Origin: Gracilariopsis chorda
Taxonomy: Eukaryota; Rhodophyta; Florideophyceae; Gracilariales; Gracilariaceae
Length of the DNA stretch: 64,000 nt
NCBI GenBank assembly: GCA_003194525.1
Contig: NBIV01000073.1
Span: 124,001-188,000, forward strand
Reading direction: 5' to 3'
The translations under genes and the position numbers were made by a program. Of this stretch, positions 43,070 through 53,864 are shown piece by piece (position 1 is the first letter of the stretch; each line of letters begins with the position of its first letter). Below the pieces are notes generated by a model. The model worked only from the letters and a program-made list of their open reading frames with translations. It had not been told where the DNA came from and did no database searches.

Positions 43070-43850
43070 TTAAAGGGTAGAACGGTTAATTTTTGTTTTT
43101 CGCAGAACTGTGTTCAGAGGGTTAGAAACGGCCGTTGAAGTGTTTCTGTTGACGCTTTTGTTCTTTTTCTTTAGCCAGAAGATGCTTGTTTTCTCTTCTG
43201 TAGTCCTCATAGTGCTTCTAGTTGTTGAACGACGGCATACGGCAAATAAAACAACCAGGTGGTGACGACTTTGACAACACCTTATTTTTGTGTTTGGTTC
43301 CGTGGAGGTGTTCCTCAAGTTGAACGCGGCTGTTGAAGCGTAAGTTGCAGTCGTCACACCTAGGTGTACGAAGCCCACGACGAAGTGTACGCTTTCTATG
43401 GCGACGGATATGATCGTTTGCCACTCGGTAGATGTTAATGTTTCCGGCGTCACTGATCGGCTGGGCACGTCGGCGGTTTTGATTGGCGGAGTGGTACGCT
43501 TGACGAATACGTTCCCCGACTGTTTGGACTCCTGTAGGTTTGTCCACAATCGAAGTTGGTTGAAGTTCGTCTGAGGCTTCTGGGGCTATGTCAACTGGCT
43601 CGGGAGATGGTGGTTGACTACGAGGCGTCCGGGATTCAAGCGAAACGAGGTTGTCAACTGGTTCGGGTTAAGGCGTACGGGGTTCGAAGGAGAAGCTGCA
43701 GTCAGCTACGGGGGTTCCAGGTTCGGCCAGGTTCACGGGTGGCGGCGGCGGCGGTGTTGACGGTGGTTCGGAGGATATGCCGGTGTTGGTGTGCACTGAC
43801 GGCGAGGACGGCGGTACCCTGGATCGTAATATTGGGCTCACTGGAAACAC
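43070..43850 (-). pseudogene. Accessory zinc-finger ORF between primer site and gag (element B)
   Basis: Counterpart of 25370-26149. The Pro/Ser-rich start is MFPVSPILRSRVPPSSPSVH. A TAA replaces Ser at 43666-43668. The U1-type C2H2 finger is complete here: RCDDCNLRFNSRVQLEEHLH then GTKH, spacing C-x2-C-x12-H-x5-H. A second unit, CFICRMPSFNN, is followed by a TAG and then KHYEDYRREKKHLL, which resembles another such finger with Tyr for the first His. The leader position and shared frame in two copies support real coding history. Confidence 0.68.
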
Positions 43851-43980
43851 ACAATTGGTCAGAAATCAACAGTCAGTATGATCAGGATCTTTGTGGCTCA
43901 TCCAAACTTGGGGAATTTTGTGTAGCAAAATCCACCAAGGCTGGATGGCCACCAGTTTCAGGTAAACGCAATACTTACTT

Positions 43981-43993
43981 GCGAATGCTACCA
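43981..43993 (-). other. Primer binding site of element B
   Basis: The minus strand reads TGGTAGCATTCGC next to the 5' LTR, identical to A. Confidence 0.65.
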
Positions 43994-43994
43994 A

Positions 43995-44646
43995 GTTTAG
44001 GAACAGAGGTGCAGTGGTTGAATTGGTAGGAAGTCGATGGTGATGATCCAAGATAGAAGTTCGGAACATCCATCGAGGTTTATATAGAGTTTCTAGTCTA
44101 CTTCTATCAGTGCCACTACTCGATGAGAATTCGGCCAAGTTAAACAGTATGATGCTTGGTGTTCTTGCTGGCCTCCGTACGCGACTGGTTTACCGGGTTC
44201 AGTGCCAGATCTAGTCGTTTGATGACTTGGCAAATTGCATCAATGCTGTTCACTCGTCATCAGACAAGGTCTTGATGATCTGGCATGAACCCAGGGTGCC
44301 AGTGATGACTTGGCACGACTCCCTCGGGAACCTTCCATGACCGTTCGATCCCTGCTGTACCGTGTGAAGTGTCTGTCAACGTTGTGAGTAGTAGGCAACG
44401 AGTACTTTAGAGGCAATATGTCCATGTGGTCAACTAAGTCTTCTCTGACATGTACATGTTGTCATGTAATATTGACATGGTGTCACGATGATGTCAAATC
44501 GGCTTTGAGGCCAGTTTGGCATGGCGAATGGGTAACCGCTTTCTTCAGCAGATCAAGTAGAATAAAACTAGCTGGTTTGTGCACATAAGAACTGATGCTA
44601 GAGCCAACTTTATTCAAAGAAATGTAAATAATAACTAATTCTAACA
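43995..44646 (-). repeat. 5' LTR of element B
   Basis: 652 bp. The minus strand begins TGTTAGAATTAG (44646) and ends TGTTCCTAAAC. CTCTATATAAACC is its TATA box. It differs from B's own 3' LTR by many substitutions, so the insertion is not recent. Confidence 0.9.
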
Positions 44647-45649
44647 TCTACCCAAAGATATTTATTGGACAAAACACCCCACAAAGAACATATTCTTCCA
44701 AAATAGTTCTCTACTATAATTCTGTCAATTGATATGTTACCATTCTTCACTTCTTCGTTCCTTGACAAAATCCCAAATTTTTGCTTCTTCTTAGGATGAA
44801 TAGCACGAACGTGCTCAACTGCACCTTGATAACCTTTATCCATTATTACAGCCCATTGATGTTCATATTTCTCTGATAGAGTTCGAGCGTCCAATATACT
44901 TTTTTCGTCATACCTCTTCTCTAATCCTCTAGAATGAAAATCCAAATTATAAAAAAAATGTCAATGTCTGAAATGGGACCAGGAGCGTTCTGACTGCAAC
45001 TAAAAGCAATACCGTTAGGCAAAACAGAAACTTCTACCCTATATCCATGAAGACGGTGCTTACCACTAAAACACTTCTTTCCCTGCGCCAAATTTCCCGA
45101 CGGACGAAACCATTGTTGAAATGTGACGTCTCTTGCATACCTCGCATATTTAAAATTGCCAAAAGTATTATTATTCCGCATTATTCTCTTCATCGTGTAC
45201 TTAGAGTCGGCAGTTGCAACTAAATCATTGCACACATCTACACCAGTCATAGTCAAGAATTTCATAGTTAATCGTTCAAAGGCGGGTCCCTTGATATTAA
45301 AAATATTCTCCATGAAATTCCAGGGTCTAGAGTGCGTCAAAACCGTAAGCAACATAAAAAGTACATCCTTCAACTTGAAAGAAAATTTTTTCCCTCGGCC
45401 AATGTTCCAAGTTTGGACCACCATCTTTCGGATGCTATTCCAAACGAAGTCAAATTCTCCTGCAGAAAATTTTGTCATTTTTAATATAGCTTCCGATCCA
45501 CCTTCATTACAAAAACTGTCGTAAATTGGGCTCTCTGAATCGTTTTCCTCATCAGATGTTGGGCTTTCGTCTTCGAACGAAATTTTTTGCGAATTCCTCT
45601 TCGCGTTCGATAAAGGCATTTTGCAAAAAGTCAAGAGCGTTTGTGACAT
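44647..45649 (-). pseudogene. PIF/Harbinger-like transposase, N-terminal and catalytic part
   Basis: DDE transposase (DDE_Tnp_1/4-like). The 45649-44921 frame holds the N-terminal domain and RYARDVTFQQWFRPSGNLAQ (first Asp), then FSGKHRLHGYRVEVSVLPNG. A run of eight T (minus strand, about 44951-44958) seems to have lost one base and shifts the frame. After it come VIMDKGYQGAVEHVRAIHPK (second Asp) and RIIVENYFGRICSLWGVLSN (Glu). At 44646 the gene is cut by element B and resumes at 37297. Catalytic residues are intact; two lesions disable it. The style resembles oomycete transposases I remember. Confidence 0.88.
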
Positions 45650-46318
45650 GCGAAGCAGTGATGGGAGTCATTGAAAAAGTATTGTGGGAAAAAGCAATGT
45701 CGTGGATGAATGAGTAGGTAATTTGGGAAGTTGATATGGTTTCATGACGGATCTTCAGGCAAATTAGTAATGGTTTAAAAACAGATGTGCAATAAGCTAT
45801 GTGTTTACGTTTATTCTTGGTCATTACATTTTTGTCTAGTCATTTTTTACTACGTGAGTATTTGCTTAGCTACTGTCTTGCTGTGTACGCAATTATATGT
45901 TTTTAATGAACCAAGTACCCTTCCCGACAAGGGTAACTTGGAACAAAGGGCATTTTTGAACAGAATACAAGACCCTTCTGCAAACTGGATCCCTGCCAAC
46001 AGTATAAGATTTTCAAAAGCTTAATCCCTTCGAGATGAGCTCTGATGAGTAGCCCTTTATGTTAGACCTCTTACACTTCACGTCTTACATTCAATGTTCC
46101 TACACTTCCTCGTTCAACAACCTCACATACGACACGATATCTCCCAAGTATTTCTACTCTCAGGTACCATAGCAACAGTTTAAACCACATCTGGTGCCAT
46201 ACGCGACAGTTCAAAACCAACATGGCGCAAAAATGACGACCGAAGGACCCGCCTCAATCTCAAATCCGTATCCTACTTCAACTCAGTGTACTTTCAATAC
46301 CTAATACCCAGCTTCATA
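45650..46318. other. Spacer between PIF-like and second pogo-like transposase
   Basis: No gene supported. It contains an imperfect hairpin at 45911-45941 (CCAAGTACCCTT and AAGGGTAACTTGG) and pyrimidine-rich CTTACACTTC-type sequence at 46060-46140. Outer ends of either transposon may lie here, but no matching terminal repeat was found. Confidence 0.5.
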
Positions 46319-47845
46319 ATGACCTCTCCACCAATACAACCCAGAACACGTACGGTCACTCACTCTATGCGTAGGCAATCTGCTGCGATTAAGAAGCGCA
46401 GAGAACTGGAAACCTGACTAGCAAAGCAACACAAACAAGCGATAAGACTACTGCAAGACGGCAAAACCATTCGTCATGTGTCTTCGTGCACAAATCTATC
46501 AATTGAATGGTACACCGTCTACGCCAAGCCATCGAAATTGCAAACAAATCCGGTTGTCAGTATTGCGACAGCGTCTACAGCTTCGTTGGTCGACCGACAA
46601 TACTTACCGAACATGAAGAGCAGTTGATACTCGATAGGTTAACTTTCGTAGCATCTCGAAGCTTTGCAGCAACAACAGATGTTCTCAAAACTATCGCCAG
46701 AAAAATTGCGAATGATGGACGGATAGGATTTACTAATGGATACCCCTCAGATTATTGGGTGCGCCCATTTCGTGCACGACATCGTGACATAATTCTGCGA
46801 AAAGCAGAAAACAAAGACCTCTCGAAGATTTCAGCAGAAAACCTGCAACATGTGGAGAGCTTCGTTCGTGTCCTGCAAGAGTGTGAAAAACAAAACGAGG
46901 GAATATTGTCCGATCAAGATCGAAGGTGGAACAAGGACGAAACAACAGTTTGCGGAGAGTATGGAAAACACCCTAGAGCATTCGTTTCGTCCTCGACACA
47001 TTGCGGAAGGTACAATATGTCACTTTGAGAACCAGGCAAGCACTTGACTGCAAACAGCATGGCCTCAGCAGCTGGAGAAGTGCTTCCTCCATTTCTCATT
47101 TTCGCGGGAAATAAAAATATGATGCGATGGTACGACCCTCTTCCCTCGGAGATATTAAAAGATCCAACAGGTTTATCTCACTGGTTAACATTTGGAGATT
47201 GGTTTCCTGGCCGGGCTTCGGTTTGGGGCACAGAGAATGGTTCAATGACAATGGAAACCATAGGGTCCGTTATGAGTCATATCAATACCCACGCGAAAAG
47301 AAGACCAAAACCAAACCAAAAATTGCTGCTCCTGCTTGACGGACACAAATCACGGAACAGGTTAGGGTGGTTAGAAAAAGCAAAGCTTTTCGATATCGAA
47401 GTTTTGCAGACTCCAGGGAGTACATCTCACTTTTTGCAAGCCTGTGACAACTCAATCAATTGTATCTTTCAAAAGAAAATCCGCGGAACCCATGACTACC
47501 TGAACCAATTCTCGTACTGCGACTTCTCAGATATAGAGATGCGGCTAACGCTTGCCATTGCAGGGCGCCGGGTATTATCTAAACCTGTAGTCCAGATATC
47601 ATTTGAGTCCGTTGGACTACTCCCGATGGATTTCCGGTTCCTTGAATGGGCGCGGAAGAAACATGCCCTTAAGAAGATCTCAGAATGTGCACTAACAAAC
47701 AGATTAGAGATTCGTAGGACAATAAGTCATGTACAGAAAGCAAAAGCAATTCTTGACAATCAAACACCACCATCTCAAGCTCGGACAGATTTATTGGCAT
47801 ACGTGAAGAGCGCGAATCGTACGGAAGATGTCATTGAAGAGTGCA
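46319..47845 (+). pseudogene. Second pogo-like transposase, N-terminal and catalytic part
   Basis: A helix-turn-helix start (AIRLLQDGKTIRHVSSC) lies in one frame from 46319; after a frame change near 46500 the gene runs in the frame 46507-47845. GRPTILTEHEEQLILDRLTF is the second DNA-binding unit. Catalytic sites: WNKDETTVCG (first Asp), LLLLDGHKSRN (second), LQACDNSINCIF (third). A TGA at 47026-47028 interrupts it after YNMSL. Element C cuts it at 47845 after VIEEC; the frame resumes at 57501. It is related in layout to the pogo enzyme at 27842 but clearly a different family member. Confidence 0.85.
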
Positions 47846-48679
47846 TGTAGTGCAACGCCCTCAGGGAAGGATTCTTGGTACTTGAACGCTTTCCCGATAT
47901 TATCAGTTGTGTAGTGTGTATATAAACTACGCCCCATTATGGTGGATATGGACACGTAGGACACGGTTTTGGGTCAATTGGCGGTTGGCCACAGTAGTGG
48001 ATGTTGCCACGAAATGTGGAGTGTTTTAGTTGATTATATTTATTATTTTCACACCCATTTCTGGGAAGCTAGTACTTAGTGCGACGGGGCACTGCCGTCG
48101 AACCAGTAAAACTTCCCCATCAAGGGACCCCAACCTGGGGAATTGGCTCTAGTTGTTACCGCTTGCGCGCGTGCTCTACTTCTCCTTGGAGGGAAACGCC
48201 ATGAACCAGGGGACATCTAACCCTCTTGCACATCTAAAGAGACCCATCCTTGGGAATATAATTGTTCCAATCACATTGATGTTTCGCCCTGTATAGGGAG
48301 TCCTGTCCACCGGCATTGCCGTATTTGTTCGTCGCTCTCGCGACTCACCCTCGCCCACTCTTCCTCCCTTCCCTTCACTGTTCCTCCTTTCCCCCTTTCA
48401 CGGTAGTACATCCCGCTACCCGCGGCCCTTCTTGTGTGCCCCTCTCACACTTCCCCACTTACGTGGAAACATACCCCTACTAAGGATCACACCCCGCTCA
48501 CGCGGATACTGATTCTTCGCCTTCACCTCCCTGCGCAAGTCGCGACAGGTGCCCCTGGTCTTACACACCGGCTTCGCCGTGAAACCTCTGGGAGGGCTCT
48601 ACCCGACTGGGTTCACCTCGTGAGAGGAAGATCCCGAACGTCTTTTCGGTGTTTTTCCCCTTTGGGGCATTGCACCACA
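47846..48679 (+). repeat. 5' LTR of element C
   Basis: Begins TGTAGTGCAACGCCCTCAGG, ends GGGGCATTGCACCACA. GTGTATATAAACTACG (about 47917) is a TATA box. Many short palindromes include CGACGGGGCACTGCCGTCG. A few percent different from the 3' LTR, with frequent A/G and C/T changes. Confidence 0.95.
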
Positions 48680-48682
48680 AAG

Positions 48683-48695
48683 TGGTCTCCCGACC
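48683..48695 (+). other. Primer binding site of element C
   Basis: TGGTCTCCCGACC, three bases inside the LTR. Its first ten bases are complementary to the yeast tRNA-Tyr 3' end (CGGGAGACCA) as I recall it, and C1-G72/A73 is typical of eukaryotic tRNA-Tyr. Confidence 0.75.
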
Positions 48696-48784
48696 TACAA
48701 TCGGTTTTTGTTTTCCCTCTTACGAGGTTTGTTTTCATTCACCGGAAGTTCCGTGATCGTTTCCCGTCGTAGCGGTATTTTCTC

Positions 48785-50914
48785 ATGTCTAGAAATCCCT
48801 CCGATGCGGAGCCAGTGGTTACGCGTAGTCGCTCCCGCGACAACGCGGACACTTTCGAAGTTCGGTTCGTACCCCGTATCCCTATAAGGACAAGTTCCAG
48901 CCGTGCTGGCGCCGCTTCATTGTGGAATGATACCCCCGACCGGGAACCCTGGAACCTCCTTTTGCCCTCGTTATCACCCCCGCAGGGGAATGCAGCATCG
49001 ACTCCGGCTGTTGCTGCAGTGCCCCAGGCACCCGGGCCTGCTCCCGCTGTCGCGGCTTCAAGCCCCCGTGGAACGGGCGATAACACCCCCCAGGGGAATC
49101 CCCTGGAATCCCAGGTCCGCGCTCTGTGGACCGCCCATGACCCCCTTGTAGGGGAACTAAAATCTCTCCAAGAGGTGGTCTTGGCAACCCCCGTAAAGGA
49201 GGTTGCCGAGGAACTCCGTATTTTACGGTCTGACGTCAACTCCGTGTTGGAGAGTTTGGGACAACCCGCCACCTTCATCGAAGGAGTTGAAGCCCGACTT
49301 GATCGGATTGGTGCCCGCCTGGAGACGCTAGAGCAGTTCGTCCTGATGGACAAACCATCCCCGGATGATCCAGTAAACGAGGCATCGCACAACGACCAGC
49401 TTGCTGGGAAGAAGAAACGCCGCCATCGACGGAAACACCACCGAAAATATTCGGACTCCGATTCTTCGACATCGTCGGACTCATCCCGAAACCATTCGGT
49501 TAGCTCGAGCTCCTCGGACTCCGACTCGGAGGATGAGAAGCGAGGCTACTCCTCCCGCTCGAAGCGGTCATCGGCCACTGAAGGTGTGGTCCGAACCCGC
49601 CAGAAGGGGAGAAGACACCCCGGTCTCCGGGAATTGAAACCGACAAACCCGGATTACCGGAAGCTTTTATCATACCGGTACTACCGGCTCGAAGATTCGT
49701 CACTTGGACGTACGCCCCGTGGTACGGGAAAGGTGCGAGAATGCATTTGCTTAATGCAGCTCTCGCTCCGCAACCAGTATTTTACTGGAAAGGACCCGGT
49801 CCTAGTACTGGATTTCCTATCCCGCTTTGTAGCGGAGGCCGATATCCTCGGTATGAATGAGGGACAAGCCTATTTGGCTTTACCGTATTTCTTATGGGGA
49901 GTGGCGGAGGACCAATACAACTCTGTCCGAGGATCTTCTCGCGCCTCCGAGGGAGGAGTTACTTGCTGGCCGGAGGCTGTGCAGTATCTTCTGCGCTCCT
50001 ACGCCACCAACACCGCTATTCAGCAGGCTATCCTCGCTTTGCGAGATACACGCCAGCATGCTGGAGAGACCGAGACCGATTACTCGGGGCGCCTTAACAA
50101 GGCTTTCCACAGATGTGGTAACGTATACCCCGCTGGGGAGCGCAGTACCATGTTCATCGATGGTCTTGACCCGGCAATCCGGAGTTTAGTTACCCGTTAT
50201 CGGGAGGACAAGCGGAGGATCACCTATCTCGAGCTGGTCCAACACGCCCGAGCGGAAGGGGATGCACTTCGTGCAAGAAGTCCGAACAATCGGTCTAAAT
50301 CCGCCAAGGCGTTGTTGCTGGAAAGCGAAGCTTCCTCACTCCCGCTCACTGCGGATGGGAACCCTGGACAGGGATTTGATACCGTGCATTTAGTGCAGGG
50401 GGATGGTGTGTCGATACCCACCAGTGATTTGCCGTCAACGACGCAGATGACCCGTGATACGGGAACGGAAGACCCCGTTTTGTACGGTGGTAACAGTCGG
50501 GTCCAACCCCAACGACTTCCGTTTTCAAACGGTCAGTCCCGTTATCAACGCCCTGGATGGACTGAAACCCGCCCTGCGGTTCGCTTCTCCGATACTCGGA
50601 ATAATAATCCGCGTGTCGTGGTATTGGCTCTCATTGGCTACCTGTGCTATGCCCATGGCCATACCTCACCTCAGTATATTCTCACTCCAGAGGAGAAACG
50701 TTCCGTCCCGACGGCTTCCTACCTCCGTGCTAAAAAGGACGTTTCCCATGCCCTACCACAGACCCCGCGTGCGCGGCAAGCTTCATACACCCCGATTCGG
50801 GAGATCACGCAACCATCCGTTGCAACCCCCGCTTATGCGGATAGAACCCCCCGTCAACGGGATGAAGCACTCGTTTTCGAAGAACCCAACCCACCGCCGA
50901 AGGCGGAAAACTAA
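48785..50914 (+). CDS. Gag polyprotein (element C)
   Basis: 709 codons, start at 48785 (MSRNPSDAEPVVTRSRSRDN). Residues 1-140 are Pro/Ala/Arg-rich. A helical region follows, with a Lys/Arg then Ser/Asp-rich stretch (KKKRRHRRKHHRKYSDSDSS). The capsid part is at about residues 300-500 (GRTPRGTGKVRECICLMQLS, FTGKDPVLVLDFLSRFVAEA). The zinc knuckle is damaged: LCYAHGHTSPQY stands where D has a full C-x2-C-x4-H-x4-C, so the first and last Cys are gone. RNA packaging may be impaired. The protease frame lies at -1 relative to gag and is open across the gag stop. Confidence 0.9.
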   Translation: MSRNPSDAEPVVTRSRSRDNADTFEVRFVPRIPIRTSSSRAGAASLWNDTPDREPWNLLLPSLSPPQGNAASTPAVAAVPQAPGPAPAVAASSPRGTGDNTPQGNPLESQVRALWTAHDPLVGELKSLQEVVLATPVKEVAEELRILRSDVNSVLESLGQPATFIEGVEARLDRIGARLETLEQFVLMDKPSPDDPVNEASHNDQLAGKKKRRHRRKHHRKYSDSDSSTSSDSSRNHSVSSSSSDSDSEDEKRGYSSRSKRSSATEGVVRTRQKGRRHPGLRELKPTNPDYRKLLSYRYYRLEDSSLGRTPRGTGKVRECICLMQLSLRNQYFTGKDPVLVLDFLSRFVAEADILGMNEGQAYLALPYFLWGVAEDQYNSVRGSSRASEGGVTCWPEAVQYLLRSYATNTAIQQAILALRDTRQHAGETETDYSGRLNKAFHRCGNVYPAGERSTMFIDGLDPAIRSLVTRYREDKRRITYLELVQHARAEGDALRARSPNNRSKSAKALLLESEASSLPLTADGNPGQGFDTVHLVQGDGVSIPTSDLPSTTQMTRDTGTEDPVLYGGNSRVQPQRLPFSNGQSRYQRPGWTETRPAVRFSDTRNNNPRVVVLALIGYLCYAHGHTSPQYILTPEEKRSVPTASYLRAKKDVSHALPQTPRARQASYTPIREITQPSVATPAYADRTPRQRDEALVFEEPNPPPKAEN

Positions 50915-50931
50915 CTGAGGGAGTCTCCCCT

Positions 50932-51767
50932 ATGGGAGAGGCGTCCTCAGACAAGAGGCTGTTGGCGCCCGAGGCGTCCTCGCCTCGCTCCCCGGTGAAA
51001 GTCCTCTCGAGGAAATACACCGCTGACGCGGACTCTGCCCACCTCGGTGTGTTGCATCGCCCGTGGATACGGAGTAAAAATCCCCGGATTCCCGGTAGAG
51101 TCTTGGTCTTGGCCAAGCGCAATTATAAGGTCTATGCAGACCTTCGCCTTGATCCCCAGTTTATGGTGAGGTTTCTCACCGTCCTGGATACAGGTACAGG
51201 CCCCAACTTTGTTGTGGAATCATTGTTATCCCCGCTTGTGCGGTCTCGTATCCGCTCTGACGCGGTCCCCGACATTTCGGATGCGAAAAACAATCCGTTA
51301 CAAACGGTGGGCACAGTAGACCTCGTCGTGAGACTTCGTACCTCTGTGGTGAAGTTGGACTTCATCGTTTGCCGTTCATTGGCAGCACCAGTCATACTGG
51401 GATGTGATTACTGCGACAGATTTGTCGACGCAATCAGGCCCCGCCTCAGGCTTGTAGAACTTGACCACGGATCGTCGGTTCCGATTGTTCGCCGCTCGCT
51501 AAAGCGGTCCTCTCGGAAACAAATTCCGCTCCCTGCTGCGCAGGAACCACCGCCCGCGTCCCGCTAGTCCACCAAGCTCCGCGTCGCTGCCTCGGTTTCT
51601 ATACCACCTGAGTCCCAAATCTGGGTGCAGGTAAATTCCCGTCAACACGGTCGTCGGGTTATAAAACCCCTCGCCTCGTTGTACGAGAAATCCCAGCTCG
51701 CGCTGGCTAATGGAATTGTTCCCATTTCCCCGGATGTTCCTTTCCGGATATTGGTTGGGGGAGTGTA
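50932..51767 (+). CDS. Aspartic protease and linker (element C)
   Basis: 211 codons from ATG 50932, although the frame is open upstream into gag, so entry by -1 frameshift is possible. Catalytic site FLTVLDTGTGPNFVVESLLS; second half VILGCDYCDRFVDAIRPRLR. A TAG at 51565 ends it, but the same frame continues with the usual linker (SIPPESQIWVQVNSRQHGRR, LYEKSQLALANGIVPISPDV) up to a TAA at about 51767. RT then lies in another frame. Confidence 0.85.
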
Positions 51768-51779
51768 ACCCCCCATCCT

Positions 51780-53807
51780 ATGGGAATGCTGCCAACGAAG
51801 ATGACAGCCGCCGATGTACTCGGAGTTACCACCTCTTCTGAGGAGTTCTCCCCACTGTCCGAAGACCTCAAGTCTAAGGAGGGGGAGGAAACCGCTACTT
51901 CAGCGTCGAACATACCGAGTAACCCGGAATTGCCAACCACACCTGTTCCACAGGACAATGCTCCATCGAGCAACGACCGGATTGATCCGGAAAAGGCACT
52001 TGAAGCACTGGACGTCAGCCACGTGCCTGAGTCGCACCGCGACAAACTCCGTACAATGTTACGGGAATTCACCATAATGTGGGATGGCTCGCTTGGCGAG
52101 ATTAATGCAACGGAACACCGGATCGATTTATTCCCCGGTGCGCGACCGGTTGCACAACCCCCTTACAGGGCAGGTCCGAAAGCTCGGGAAGAGGAGCAGT
52201 CCCAAGTCGACAAAATGCCTCGCGCAGGTGTGATTGAGCCCGCTCAATCACCCTGGGCATCCCCAATTGTACTGGATTTGATGGCCGACGGAACCTGGAG
52301 GTTCTGTGTCAACTACCGCCGGCTCCATGCCGTGACTGTTAGGGACACATACCCTATCCCTCGTATGGACGAGTGTATTGACTCCCTCGGAGACGCCATC
52401 GTTATCACGGCTCTCGATGCCAATTGGGGATATTGGCAAGTACCTGTCAGACAGGAGGATCGCGACAAAACCGCATTCACCTGCCACGCAGGAACGTACC
52501 GCTTCAAGCGGATGCCATTTGGGTTATCCAACGCCCCCGCCACCTTTCAGCGTGCAGTAGATATTCTACTCAACCACTTTAAGTGGCGGAGTTGTCTGGT
52601 CTACCTTGATGATATTATCATCTTCTCCAACTCGTTGGACGACCATCTCACTCACGTCCGAGACGTGCTGACCGTACTCCACGATGCAGGAATTACCCTC
52701 AAGTTGAGGAAATGCGAGTTTTTCACAGATACTGTGAAGCATCTGGGTCACATTATCCGTCCTGGACGGTTAGCGATCGAGAAAGCTCGAGTCAAATCCC
52801 TCGTTGAGGCGAAAGAGCCCCGTACTCGAACGGAACTGCGCTCCTTTTTGGGGCTGGTCAACGACTATCGACGGTTTATCCCGAACTTTTCAGATACCGC
52901 GGCGCCCCTGAACGCGTTGTTGCGAAATGGGAACCCCCCAAAACTGGGAACATTTACGCCCGAGCAATCGGAAGCCTTTAACTCCTTGAAGAAGGCTGTC
53001 ACATCAGCACCAATCCTACATCTTCCAAAACTTGGGTTGCCATACTCCGTAGATACGGACTCGAGCGACTACCAAGTCAGGTGTGCTCTTTTTCAAACCA
53101 CCCCCAAGGGGGAACGACACCCAATTGGTTATTGGTCGCGCTCGCTCAATGTTCATGAGCGGAACTACTCCGTATCGGAGAAAGAGTGCCTCTCCGTCGT
53201 ATGGGCGATGACCACTCTGCGCCCCTACCTTATGGGAGTTCACTTCACCGCATACACGGATCATTCCTCATTGAGGTGGTTAATGAATATCTCCGACCCG
53301 TCGGGACGCCTCATGCGCTGGAGACTCCGCCTCGCGGAATATGACTTTCGAGTAATTTATAAAAAGAGCACGCAGAACACCCAAGCTGACGCCCTGTCGC
53401 GTTTACCCACAAGTGGGGAAGCACTCCCAACGGAGGATGATGAAGACCCATGTTTCATGGCCATAGACCCGGATGATCCAGAATGTGCCGTCGAGGCTGC
53501 GCCAGAAAACTGGGACGAGGACGCTGACTTTGACGAACTACTCGCATCGCGAGATGAATCTGAGAACCCGTTACCGGGAAACTTTGTACCGGTATCACCG
53601 GAAGAAATGATGCGAGAACAATTCGGCGACCCATTCTGTACGAGGGTTCGTGCCCGTATCAACGGTGGTGAAGATCTCCCTTTCGGGGTAAAGGACAAAG
53701 GCTACCCCGTAAGGAAGGTCGAAGCCCGCCCACAGATTGTGGTACCTCATTCCCTGCAGTCGCGGGTGTTACATCTATCACACTACGCCCCCATTGGAGG
53801 TCACTGA
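51780..53807 (+). CDS. Reverse transcriptase-RNase H (element C)
   Basis: 675 codons. RT motifs: RFCVNYRRLHAVTVRDTYPI, ITALDANWGYWQVPV (first Asp), MPFGLSNAPATFQRAVDILL and SCLVYLDDIIIFS (intact YLDD). RNase H: YSVDTDSSDYQVRCALF, NYSVSEKECLSVVWAM, AYTDHSSLRWLMN, NTQADALSRLP, with acidic residues present. It ends inside the integrase zinc domain at TGA 53805-53807; the same frame continues into the next ORF. The true start is upstream, since frame -1 from the linker gives GSVTPHPMGML. Confidence 0.92.
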   Translation: MGMLPTKMTAADVLGVTTSSEEFSPLSEDLKSKEGEETATSASNIPSNPELPTTPVPQDNAPSSNDRIDPEKALEALDVSHVPESHRDKLRTMLREFTIMWDGSLGEINATEHRIDLFPGARPVAQPPYRAGPKAREEEQSQVDKMPRAGVIEPAQSPWASPIVLDLMADGTWRFCVNYRRLHAVTVRDTYPIPRMDECIDSLGDAIVITALDANWGYWQVPVRQEDRDKTAFTCHAGTYRFKRMPFGLSNAPATFQRAVDILLNHFKWRSCLVYLDDIIIFSNSLDDHLTHVRDVLTVLHDAGITLKLRKCEFFTDTVKHLGHIIRPGRLAIEKARVKSLVEAKEPRTRTELRSFLGLVNDYRRFIPNFSDTAAPLNALLRNGNPPKLGTFTPEQSEAFNSLKKAVTSAPILHLPKLGLPYSVDTDSSDYQVRCALFQTTPKGERHPIGYWSRSLNVHERNYSVSEKECLSVVWAMTTLRPYLMGVHFTAYTDHSSLRWLMNISDPSGRLMRWRLRLAEYDFRVIYKKSTQNTQADALSRLPTSGEALPTEDDEDPCFMAIDPDDPECAVEAAPENWDEDADFDELLASRDESENPLPGNFVPVSPEEMMREQFGDPFCTRVRARINGGEDLPFGVKDKGYPVRKVEARPQIVVPHSLQSRVLHLSHYAPIGGH

Positions 53808-53864
53808 GGTGGGAGGAAACTCTACCTAACCCTGCGAAGGGATTTCTATTGGCCCGCCATAGCG

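Larger units (their letters stand above)
37298..44646 (-). mobile_element. Gypsy/chromovirus element B, inverted copy of A
   Basis: 7349 bp with 652-bp LTRs at both ends and near-duplicated flanks TCTGC (37293-37297) and TCTAC (44647-44651). It has the same order as A but no pogo insertion. It interrupts a PIF/Harbinger transposase, whose two parts resume on either side. The 5' and 3' LTRs differ at many positions, yet the 3' part is nearly identical to A. Several inactivating changes are shared with A, others are private. Confidence 0.93.
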
